64,000 nucleotides of DNA from contig NZ_JAIVLH010000010.1 in assembly GCF_020524345.1 (NCBI RefSeq), forward strand, positions 124,001 through 188,000, written 5' to 3'. The notes below the pieces were generated by a model. That model did not search any database. It saw nothing but the letters and a program-made list of their open reading frames with translations, and was not told where the DNA came from. Below, in pieces: positions 39,686 to 46,916 of the stretch (within the stretch, counting starts at the first letter, position 1; every line of letters starts with the position of its first letter). Made by a program: the position numbers and the translations under genes. The DNA is from Metabacillus niabensis (lineage in GTDB: Bacteria; Bacillota; Bacilli; Bacillales; Bacillaceae).

Positions 39686-39847
39686 TTGAAAGAGAAACGA
39701 GTAACCAGACAAACCTATTATTATGACCACTTGGGTGAACAAGAAACAATGCAACAACTAACAGATTCTTATTCAAGTGGAGTTGTTGAACAACAGTATG
39801 ATCCAAATTTTCTCCAAGAGCATTTTAGATTAAGAAGAGACTCATAA
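39686..39847 (+). CDS. 53-residue small protein behind argH
   Basis: TTG start; product MKEKRVTRQTYYYDHLGEQE..., charged and soluble with no membrane segment, ending ...FLQEHFRLRRDS. AAGGAG lies 11 bases upstream within a hairpin. A terminator follows at once. Composition and a clean frame between two terminators support a real gene. Small proteins sit behind argH in related genomes, but I cannot name the family with certainty. Confidence 0.6.
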   Translation: MKEKRVTRQTYYYDHLGEQETMQQLTDSYSSGVVEQQYDPNFLQEHFRLRRDS

Positions 39848-39849
39848 TG

Positions 39850-39888
39850 AAAAACTGCTGGCTTACTTTTTTAGTCAGCTTTTTTTTG
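39850..39888 (+). terminator. Terminator after the 53-residue ORF
   Basis: GCTGGCT / AGTCAGC stem followed by seven T. Confidence 0.65.
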
Positions 39889-40073
39889 CCCTCAATTTCC
39901 CCATACTTAATTTTCCAAAATGAGCAATAAAAATAGAAACAATTTATATTTTCGTTTATTGTTATAATAACACCTAATACGAATATAAACATATTGAATG
40001 TAGGAATATTCATAAAACGGAACAAATAAAGATGTAAAGAATAAGACAGCTTTATGGGGGAGGAAATGATATC

Positions 40074-40841
40074 GTGAGACATGCCCTTATTACTGCAGGA
40101 TCAAAAGGGTTAGGAAAGAAAGTGACAGAAGAATTTTTGAAAAAGGGTTATTCCGTTACTGTCAATTACCGAAATGATATAGAAGCAGTAAATGAGTTCA
40201 AAGCGAATTACTCTCATCTTCTTGATCGTATTTTATTTGTTCAAGGTGATGTTACAAAGAAAGAAGATTTATCAACTATGATCGATGTATCGTTTGAACG
40301 TTTTGGAAGACTAGATTGTTTAATAAATAATGCAGGTCCTTATATATTTGAAAGAAAAAAGCTTGCCGATTATACTGATGATGAATGGTACCAAATGATC
40401 GAAGGCAATTTAAGTTCAGTTTTTCACTTATTTAAAAAGGTTGTTCCCATCATGAGAAAGCAAAAATATGGAAGAATTGTTACATATGGTTTCCAAGGAG
40501 CTGAATCTTCACCAGGTTGGCTGCATCGCTCTGCTTATAGTGCAGCAAAAGTTGGATTAGTTTCTTTAACAAAATCAATTAGTATCGAAGAAGCTGAACA
40601 TGGGATTACAGCTAATATGATTTGTCCTGGTAATATTATTGGCGAAATGAAAGAAGCAACCATCGAACAATCGAGAAAAATAAGTGAAGGTCAAACAAAA
40701 ACACCGATCGGACGGTCAGGAACTGGAGAAGATATAGCAAGAACTGTGGCTTTTATCTGTGATGAAAATTCAGATTTGATCACCGGATCAATTATTGAAG
40801 TGACTGGCGGAGCAAATGTCATCCATCGATTCCACTTGTAA
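40074..40841 (+). CDS. ytkK: Short-chain dehydrogenase/reductase, YtkK-like
   Basis: 255-residue SDR with the cofactor motif TAGSKGLGKKV (about 7-17), NNAGPY, and catalytic SAYSAAKVGL (Tyr-x3-Lys), as in FabG-like reductases. The conserved glycine motif starts TAGSKGLG rather than TGGSRGIG. GTG start behind GGGGGAGG. Substrate unknown. It precedes ytkL, as in B. subtilis. Confidence 0.88.
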   Translation: MRHALITAGSKGLGKKVTEEFLKKGYSVTVNYRNDIEAVNEFKANYSHLLDRILFVQGDVTKKEDLSTMIDVSFERFGRLDCLINNAGPYIFERKKLADYTDDEWYQMIEGNLSSVFHLFKKVVPIMRKQKYGRIVTYGFQGAESSPGWLHRSAYSAAKVGLVSLTKSISIEEAEHGITANMICPGNIIGEMKEATIEQSRKISEGQTKTPIGRSGTGEDIARTVAFICDENSDLITGSIIEVTGGANVIHRFHL

Positions 40842-40969
40842 TAGTGGTAAGCGGAGAGAGAAGGTTTACACTCTAGCGGATAGTGGGTAAAATTCTAATA
40901 AGGTTGATATAGGAATAGATACGTTCCTTTGATATATCAAGTTACATTACAAAGAAAGCGGTGAATAGT

Positions 40970-41650
40970 TTGGAAGTTTCATACCATGGTCATTCTGTTG
41001 TAAAAGTGAAGAGCAAGAACAAAAACATTATTATTGATCCGTTTATCAAGGGCAACCCTCTAACTGATTTAACTGTTGATCAGGTAAAGGCTGATGTTAT
41101 TATCCTTACACATGGTCATAATGACCACTTTGGTGACACAGTTGAAATAGCACAAAAAAACAATGCATTGGTCATTGCTCCATATGAACTGGCAGTTTAC
41201 ATAGGCAAGAATGGTATAGACATTCATCCTATGAACCTTGGTGGTGCCTATCAATTTGATTTTGGAACCGTAAAGCTTACCCAGGCTTTTCATGGATCGA
41301 GCTATCAGGAAGAAGATGGAACAGTTATTTATACAGGAATGCCATCAGGAGTTTTAATGACAGCTGAGGACAAAACACTTTATCATGCGGGTGATACGGC
41401 GTTATTTTCAGACATGAAAATGATAGGTGAACGCCATGAAATAGATATTGCGTTTCTGCCTATTGGTGATAATCTAACAATGGGACCTGATGATGCAAAA
41501 GATGCTGCAAAATGGTTGAAAGCGAAAAAAGTCGTTCCAATTCATTACGACACGTTTCCTCACATTAAACAAGACCCTATAAAATTTTCTCAATTGCTCC
41601 CTGAAGGGGTCGGCCTGCCTTTAAAAGTCGGCGAATCATATCGTGTGTAA
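40970..41650 (+). CDS. ytkL: Metal-dependent hydrolase of the MBL fold, YtkL
   Basis: UPF0173-type metallo-beta-lactamase-fold hydrolase. The TTG at 40970 gives [14 protein letters not shown] (226 residues) with GCGGTG upstream; a GTG at 40961 is possible. Metal motif [10 protein letters not shown] (about 49-58), then [12 protein letters not shown] and VPIHYDTFP. Substrate unknown. Confidence 0.9.
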   Translation: MEVSYHGHSVVKVKSKNKNIIIDPFIKGNPLTDLTVDQVKADVIILTHGHNDHFGDTVEIAQKNNALVIAPYELAVYIGKNGIDIHPMNLGGAYQFDFGTVKLTQAFHGSSYQEEDGTVIYTGMPSGVLMTAEDKTLYHAGDTALFSDMKMIGERHEIDIAFLPIGDNLTMGPDDAKDAAKWLKAKKVVPIHYDTFPHIKQDPIKFSQLLPEGVGLPLKVGESYRV

Positions 41651-41691
41651 AAAGAATTGACGTATCATCGCTGATGCGTCAATTCTTTTTT
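41651..41691 (+). terminator. ytkL terminator
   Basis: AAAGAATTGACG / CGTCAATTCTTT, a 12-base perfect stem, then T-run. Confidence 0.9.
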
Positions 41692-41756
41692 ACTTTAGGC
41701 TGTTTTACTGTTTTCCCAAAGATTGTAGTTATGAATATTATTTTAACTTTAATGTG

Positions 41757-41832
41757 AAATGGAGCGGAAGACACTCGACTCCTGCGGAAGAAAGAGGAAA
41801 GCGAGTGTCTGGAGCGCAATGGAACGAACGGA
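41757..41832. repeat. Dispersed intergenic repeat, family B
   Basis: GGAGCGGAAGACACTCGACT then CCTGCGGAAG, and AAAGCGAGTGTCTGGAGCGC. The arms AGACACTCG / CGAGTGTCT pair perfectly. It resembles the GAGCGGAAG...GACTCCTGCGG elements scattered in many Bacillaceae intergenic regions. Confidence 0.65.
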
Positions 41833-42004
41833 ATTTACCCTTAGAAAGTACATAAACAACAACAAATTATGCAAAAATAGCCTTTACTTAGAAATGTATG
41901 ATGATACGCTATGTAAACTATAATTTCTACTCTCCAAAGCTTCTTTTCTACATTGTACATGCATACAATATTAATAAAGTTATGGATGTGAAAGGGTGGT
42001 TGAA
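41833..42004. other. Gene-free stretch before the small membrane gene
   Basis: AT-rich; no firm promoter or ORF seen. Together with the ytkL terminator and repeat B it makes a 350-base gap. Confidence 0.4.
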
Positions 42005-42250
42005 ATGAAAAGTTTGATTTATGCATTTTTAGCATTAGTGATGCTTTATTTTGGACTGCAAAATATTGCATTAACAGGTGATAAGATGCAGACTGTGTTT
42101 GTATTAAGTTGGTTATGTCTTGCGATCTTTGTCATAGGCGGGAATTTTGCGCAGTTCTTATATCGTCCAAAGCAGCAAGCTTCTGCAAGACAAGTAAAAG
42201 CATATAAAGAGTCTCTGCAAAGAAAAAGACAACGCCAAACGTTGCGTTGA
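42005..42250 (+). CDS. 81-residue membrane protein of unknown function
   Basis: ATG at 42005 with AAAGGGTGG upstream. Two hydrophobic segments (about 3-22 and 30-52) are followed by a strongly basic C-terminal tail (KQQASARQVKAYKESLQRKRQRQTLR) that would face the cytoplasm. It lies ahead of ytoI. Not recognised; it is not YtpI, which is encoded downstream on the other strand. Confidence 0.7.
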   Translation: MKSLIYAFLALVMLYFGLQNIALTGDKMQTVFVLSWLCLAIFVIGGNFAQFLYRPKQQASARQVKAYKESLQRKRQRQTLR

Positions 42251-42362
42251 TATAAGCTATTATCACCCTTATAATATAAGTGGACATGTTTGTTTAGACA
42301 ACAACTCTATTAAGAGTTATGTTTGCAGATAGATGCACAAATAGAAAAAAGGGTGATGCAGC

Positions 42363-43679
42363 TTGGCTACGAAGCACGAGCAAATATTACAGCATATAAC
42401 TTCACTGCCAGTAGGAGAAAAAATATCTGTTAGGCAAATTGCGAAAGATATTAATGTTAGCGAGGGAACAGCATATCGAGCTATAAAAGAAGCTGAAAAT
42501 AAAGGGTATGTAAGTACAATTGAACGTGTAGGGACAATTAGGATTGAAACAAAGAAAAAGGAAAACTTTGAAAAATTAACATATGCAGAGGTTGTTAATA
42601 TTGTTGAGGGACAAGTTTTAGGTGGACGAGCAGGGCTACATAAGACATTAAACAAATTTGTTATAGGTGCGATGAAACTTGATGCAATGATGAGGTATAC
42701 AGGAGCTGGTAACCTGCTTATCGTTGGAAACAGAACAACTGCTCACCAATATGCACTTGAAGCCGGTGCAGCTGTACTCATTACAGGTGGGTTTGATACC
42801 GAAGATAGTGTGAAAAAACTCGCTGATGAACTTGAATTACCGATTATTTCAACAAGTTATGACACGTTCACAGTAGGAGCTATGATCAACAGAGCGATTT
42901 ATGATCAGCTAATCAAAAAAGAAATTGTTCAAGTAGAAGATATTTTAACTCCGATAGATAAAACAATTTGTTTATATACATCTGATACGATTGCCACATG
43001 GTATCAACATAATTATGAAACAGGACATGGACGCTTTCCTGTTATTGATCAAAACCTTAAAGTGCAGGGGATTGTGACGTCAAAAGATATCATGGGGAAT
43101 GATCATTCAACCTTAATTGAAAAAGTTATGACAAAAAGTCCGATTACAGTTATAGGAAAAACGTCTGTCGCTTCTGCAGCGCAAATGATGGTGTGGGAAG
43201 GGATTGAGCTTCTCCCGGTTGTTGACCAACATAACCGACTACAAGGAATCATTAGCCGACAAGATGTTTTAAAAGCTCTGCAGGTTATTCAAAGACAGCC
43301 GCAAATTGGGGAAAAACTTGATGATATTGTGACAAATCAGTTCGTTACAATAGATGATGAGGCAAAACGAAGCAGTATTTTTCGTTGTGAAGTCAGTCCT
43401 CAAATGACGAACCACTTAGGTACCATTTCATACGGTGTCTTTACAACCCTTGTAACCGAATCGGTAAATCGGTTTTTAAGAGCACAGAAAAAGGGTGACA
43501 TTGTCGTTGAGAATATTACGATCTATTTCATTAAACCTGTACAAATGGAATCAATGCTTGAAATACATCCGAAAATTCTTGAAGTTGGGCGTAAGTTTGG
43601 AAAGATTGATGTTGAAGCGTTTAGTAATGGTGTAGTTGTGGGAAAGGCAATGTTAATGGTGCAACTAATTGAAAGATAG
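42363..43679 (+). CDS. ytoI: YtoI: HTH, DRTGG, CBS-pair and hotdog domain protein
   Basis: 438 residues combining an N-terminal winged helix (ILQHITSLPVGEKISVRQIAKDINVSEGTAYRAIKEAENKGYVST, about 8-52), a DRTGG domain (about 70-190, GGRAGLHKT ... VITGGFDTEDSVKKLADELELPIISTSYDTF), a CBS pair (about 195-315) and a C-terminal hotdog thioesterase-like domain (330-438). TTG start with AAGGGTG upstream. The mix of DNA-binding, nucleotide-sensing and acyl-binding parts suggests a metabolite-responsive regulator, but no target is known to me. Confidence 0.9.
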   Translation: MATKHEQILQHITSLPVGEKISVRQIAKDINVSEGTAYRAIKEAENKGYVSTIERVGTIRIETKKKENFEKLTYAEVVNIVEGQVLGGRAGLHKTLNKFVIGAMKLDAMMRYTGAGNLLIVGNRTTAHQYALEAGAAVLITGGFDTEDSVKKLADELELPIISTSYDTFTVGAMINRAIYDQLIKKEIVQVEDILTPIDKTICLYTSDTIATWYQHNYETGHGRFPVIDQNLKVQGIVTSKDIMGNDHSTLIEKVMTKSPITVIGKTSVASAAQMMVWEGIELLPVVDQHNRLQGIISRQDVLKALQVIQRQPQIGEKLDDIVTNQFVTIDDEAKRSSIFRCEVSPQMTNHLGTISYGVFTTLVTESVNRFLRAQKKGDIVVENITIYFIKPVQMESMLEIHPKILEVGRKFGKIDVEAFSNGVVVGKAMLMVQLIER

Positions 43680-43740
43680 AAAAAGAGGTGGATTTGTCTT
43701 GGACTCTTAAAAAAGTCATAAGACACACACCTCTTTTTTA
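43679..43740. terminator. Branched terminator after ytoI
   Basis: AAAAAGAGGTG / CACCTCTTTTTT outer stem, inner pairing TTGTCTTGGACT / AGTCATAAGACA, then T-run. Confidence 0.85.
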
Positions 43741-43749
43741 ACTGATAAG

Positions 43750-43885
43750 AAAGCATAAAATTTTGTATTTAGTGTAGGTGTCTAGCACCGAAGCACAGGA
43801 CGTGCAAGTGCAGTCGTTGCGACAGGACGTCCCGTAAGTAACTGCCTCTTAGGCCTAGGCTCATCAAGGCGCTTGCGCTTTTCTT
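43750..43885. repeat. Dispersed intergenic repeat, family A
   Basis: ATAAAATTTTGTATTT then AGGTGTCTAGCACCG at the head and GGCCTAGGCTCATCAAGGCG plus CTTGCGCTTTTCTTA at the tail. It abuts the ytpI stop codon. Confidence 0.7.
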
Positions 43886-44180
43886 ATTTTTGTTTCGCTT
43901 CGCTTAACACCTGTGGCAAATAGTGTTTGTAAGCACGATAGCCTGTCCAGGCACTTGCAAAGCCGATTAGAAGGAAGATCGCTCCTATCACAAAGGACAA
44001 TGTTGAGCGATAGAGAAAGAGCTGGTTCATTCCGAAAAATGCTACAAATAAGCCCAAAGCAATGCTTGATTTTGCCGATATCCAACGCTTTTCAATTGGC
44101 TTATTTGATCGATAAGATTTAATCTTATAATAAACATAAAAAGCTAAAGCGAAAATGATGAGAACAACTAAAACTGGCAT
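43884..44180 (-). CDS. ytpI: YtpI family membrane protein
   Basis: 98 residues from the ATG at 44180 (GGAGG 8 bases upstream). MPVLVVLIIFALAFYVYYKIK and two more hydrophobic segments (about 37-57 and 63-82) separated by KPIEKRWISAKSSIALGLF make three membrane spans. Function unknown. It lies between ytoI and nrnA, as in B. subtilis. Confidence 0.85.
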   Translation of the reverse strand: MPVLVVLIIFALAFYVYYKIKSYRSNKPIEKRWISAKSSIALGLFVAFFGMNQLFLYRSTLSFVIGAIFLLIGFASAWTGYRAYKHYLPQVLSEAKQK

Positions 44181-44344
44181 TTCCAAAACCTCCATAAGGT
44201 TCAACTCTATCAAACTTTTACGAATCTATTTTACCATGTCACAAATAAAAACAGGATAAAAAATGAACAAGTGAATCAATCATTCTTTTTAATTCCGGAA
44301 AATTGTGATTTAATAACTTTATAAAAGGTAAAAAGGAGAACGAA

Positions 44345-45286
44345 ATGAAACAACAAATTTTAGAAGAAATTCGCACTCATGATTCCATTATTATTCATCG
44401 TCATGTTCGTCCAGATCCAGATGCTTACGGTTCACAATGTGGATTGTCGGAGATTTTAAAAGCGTCTTATCCGGACAAAAAGATTTATGTTGTTGGAGAA
44501 ACTGAACCATCATTAGAGTTTCTTTATAAAATGGATCTTGTTCCTGATGAACTTTATCAAGATTCATTAGTGATTGTATGTGATACGGCAAATCAGGCAA
44601 GAGTTAGTGATCAGCGTTATCATTCTGGAAAAAAACTTATCAAAATAGACCATCATCCAAACGATGATCAATATGGAGACATTATTTGGGTAGATACATC
44701 AGCAAGTGCTACAAGTGAAATGATATACGAGTTATACCTAGAAGGAAAAGATGCTGGATTACGACTTTCTAAAAAGGCTGCGGAGCTTCTGTATACAGGT
44801 ATTGTTGGAGATACAGGGAGATTCCTTTTTCCAAGTACCACGGAAAAAACATTTCAATATGCAAGTGCATTAATTTCCGTGGGAATTAATCCAACACCAA
44901 TCTATGATGAGCTATACAAAACCAAGAGAAATGTGGCTAAATTAAGCGGTTTTGTCTTACAAAACTTTTCTTTAACCTCTTCAGGTGCGGCATCTATGAA
45001 AATAACAAAAGAAATGTTAAAAGAGTATGAAGTAACACCTTCAGAGGCTTCACAACTTGTAGGGATTTTAGGAAATATTGAAGGGGTAAAAGCATGGGTG
45101 TTTTTTGTGGAGGAGGAGACACAAATTCGTGTTCGACTTCGTGCAAAAAGTCTTGTGATCAATGGATTAGCGAAACGATATAATGGCGGCGGACATCCTC
45201 TTGCTTCTGGAGCATCTGTATATAGCTGGGAAGAAGCTAACCAGGTTGTCCAAGAATTAGAAAAGCTATGTCAAGACCATATTTAA
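44345..45286 (+). CDS. nrnA: Oligoribonuclease / pAp phosphatase NrnA
   Basis: DHH-family phosphoesterase that degrades nanoRNAs and 3'-phosphoadenosine-5'-phosphate. 313 residues: HRHVRPDPDAYGSQCGL (18-34), VCDTANQ, IDHHPNDDQYGD (DHH motif, about 101-112), and a C-terminal DHHA1 domain with RYNGGGHPLASGA. AAAGGAG precedes the ATG. Known as YtqI in B. subtilis. Confidence 0.96.
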   Translation: MKQQILEEIRTHDSIIIHRHVRPDPDAYGSQCGLSEILKASYPDKKIYVVGETEPSLEFLYKMDLVPDELYQDSLVIVCDTANQARVSDQRYHSGKKLIKIDHHPNDDQYGDIIWVDTSASATSEMIYELYLEGKDAGLRLSKKAAELLYTGIVGDTGRFLFPSTTEKTFQYASALISVGINPTPIYDELYKTKRNVAKLSGFVLQNFSLTSSGAASMKITKEMLKEYEVTPSEASQLVGILGNIEGVKAWVFFVEEETQIRVRLRAKSLVINGLAKRYNGGGHPLASGASVYSWEEANQVVQELEKLCQDHI

Positions 45287-45290
45287 TGAA

Positions 45291-45323
45291 ACTAAGGGCT
45301 GTTGTTTCTTAACAGCCCTTTTC
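45291..45323 (+). terminator. nrnA terminator
   Basis: AAGGGCTGTT / AACAGCCCTT stem and TTTC tail. Confidence 0.75.
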
Positions 45324-45469
45324 ACTGCATGAAAATCTGTATGAATTAGCAAATAATCACGATGTGAGGAACTTACATATGAGGGGAATTTCGTCTTCCG
45401 TCTTTGATGAAAGTTGAGTTCATCTAAGTCTGAGGAAATCGACTATTGAAGAAAACTAAATAACAGCGC

Positions 45470-45658
45470 TTACTTTTCTCTGTTCGGAATAAACCAAAAA
45501 CCGAGCTCTGTTACATCTTCGTAAACATCAAGTTGTAATTTCTTTATTTCTTTTTTTATTAGTCCTGCAAGTTCAGCTGATTCAACATAAGCAGAAAAGC
45601 CCTTTTTAATGATTTCTACTTTTTCTAAGGCCACTTTTTTAGAATTTAAAATATACAT
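45470..45658 (-). CDS. 62-residue small conserved-type protein (YtzJ position)
   Basis: ATG with GGAGGG 8 bases upstream. The product MYILNSKKVALEKVEIIKKGFSAYVESAELAGLIKKEIKKL... forms a short alpha/beta unit, basic, with no membrane segment. It occupies the place between nrnA and ytrI where B. subtilis carries the small gene ytzJ; homology is inferred from place and size only. Confidence 0.6.
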   Translation of the reverse strand: MYILNSKKVALEKVEIIKKGFSAYVESAELAGLIKKEIKKLQLDVYEDVTELGFWFIPNREK

Positions 45659-45906
45659 ATCTCATCCCTCCATATCATATTTTCCCAGACTATAGCACAG
45701 AAATATTGGAAAACAAGGGTACGGATGTATTGTTAGGATATGAATGAACGAATGGAACATGAATTGTAGGAACTAAGAGTCCAAGAAGCCAATTTTAATG
45801 ATAAACTGACTTCTTATTGATTACCTTGTTTTTCCTACTTCCATTTTATCGAAAAAACTAAGAAATTGCGATTCAATTTTTAAATTATTGAAAAAGAGAC
45901 ATATTT

Positions 45907-46410
45907 TTAATCAAGAAAGGAAATTTCTACTTCGACGTACAGGGTAGTGTGTAACAATAATTTTGTTAATTCAAGCTTGTATTTTTTTCCATCGAATTCG
46001 AAGATTCGGTTTTCAATTGTTCGCTCAATCAAAAGTTGGCTTGAGGAAACACTTTCAATATCTTTAGTAATAAGATCACTTAAGTCTTCTTTTATGCTGT
46101 TTTCAATATTTTTAATCCTAAATTCTTTAAACAGGTAACGATCCCCATTTGTTAAGTGGATCTTTATTTCCTGAATCGTTAGTTTTTTTTGTGCTTCTTT
46201 ATTCAGCTTAGTATACTCTTCTTGATAAATTTTTTTATCGTTCTGTAATTCTTGAATTATTTGCTTTTGCTCATTTATAATTGTACTGTGCTTTTCTTGA
46301 TTAACACCATAAATAAATAGGAATACGCCCCAACTGATAATTGCTCCTATTGCTGCACCAGCAAAAAATCTTTGCCATGAAGGCTGCTGATAGTGTGGCG
46401 GTATTCTCAT
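45907..46410 (-). CDS. ytrI: Sporulation membrane protein YtrI
   Basis: 167 residues from the ATG at 46410 (AGGAG 8 bases upstream): MRIPPHYQQPSWQRFFAGAAIGAIISWGVFLFIYG, one membrane segment, then a coiled coil (IINEQKQIIQELQNDKKIYQEEYTKLNKEAQKKL) and a C-terminal soluble domain. Start and ytrH stop overlap as ATGA. In B. subtilis ytrHI is SigE-controlled and needed for efficient sporulation. Confidence 0.88.
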   Translation of the reverse strand: MRIPPHYQQPSWQRFFAGAAIGAIISWGVFLFIYGVNQEKHSTIINEQKQIIQELQNDKKIYQEEYTKLNKEAQKKLTIQEIKIHLTNGDRYLFKEFRIKNIENSIKEDLSDLITKDIESVSSSQLLIERTIENRIFEFDGKKYKLELTKLLLHTTLYVEVEISFLD

Positions 46411-46742
46411 GATAAATGCTCCTGAGTTAACCAAGTAATAAGAAGCCAGCCTGTTTGTGCTCCTCCCATAGCAGAAACGATTAAGAGTACCTGTTTCACA
46501 ATATCTCTTGTTTCACCTTGGAAAATCCCGCGTTCAAAACTGTAAAATGCGTCAAATGTTCCTCCTATTGCAGCAACAAGAGCCCATATTTTTAGTCGAT
46601 TTGCAAATTCAAACATCTTTGTTAATGGTGGCTCTCCGGCTAAAAAGGCACCAATAGCGCCGATCAAGGTCCCTCCTAAAAGTACTCCTAAGGCAATAAA
46701 ATAACTATGAATAAAAGCCGGCATAAAGGCTTCTTTGTCCAT
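46407..46742 (-). CDS. ytrH: Sporulation membrane protein YtrH
   Basis: 111 residues from the ATG at 46742 (AGGAGG 9 bases upstream): MDKEAFMPAFIHSYFIALGVLLGGTLIGAIGAFLAGEPP, with three hydrophobic spans in total. The longer frame upstream would run through its promoter. First gene of the ytrHI pair, overlapping ytrI by four bases. Confidence 0.9.
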   Translation of the reverse strand: MDKEAFMPAFIHSYFIALGVLLGGTLIGAIGAFLAGEPPLTKMFEFANRLKIWALVAAIGGTFDAFYSFERGIFQGETRDIVKQVLLIVSAMGGAQTGWLLITWLTQEHLS

Positions 46743-46764
46743 GTCAATCAACCTCCTATTTCTA

Positions 46765-46793
46765 TATATATGGACGACCATTTTTAAGTATGT
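46765..46793 (-). promoter_or_regulatory. SigE-type promoter of ytrHI
   Basis: Minus strand ACATACTT (46793-46786), 13-base spacer, CATATATA (46772-46765). It matches the SigE pattern (HATANNT at -35, CATACANT at -10 with two mismatches), and sits 23 bases before ytrH. It fits mother-cell expression. Confidence 0.6.
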
Positions 46794-46916
46794 TTGCCAT
46801 GACAAAATAAATGGTGCTAACTTTTTAAAAGCTCTTATTTGTGCAGCATCCTATTCAGGAATATAATATTAAGTAAGATACCGATCGAATGATTTTAACA
46901 AGAAAGGGGGATTTCA

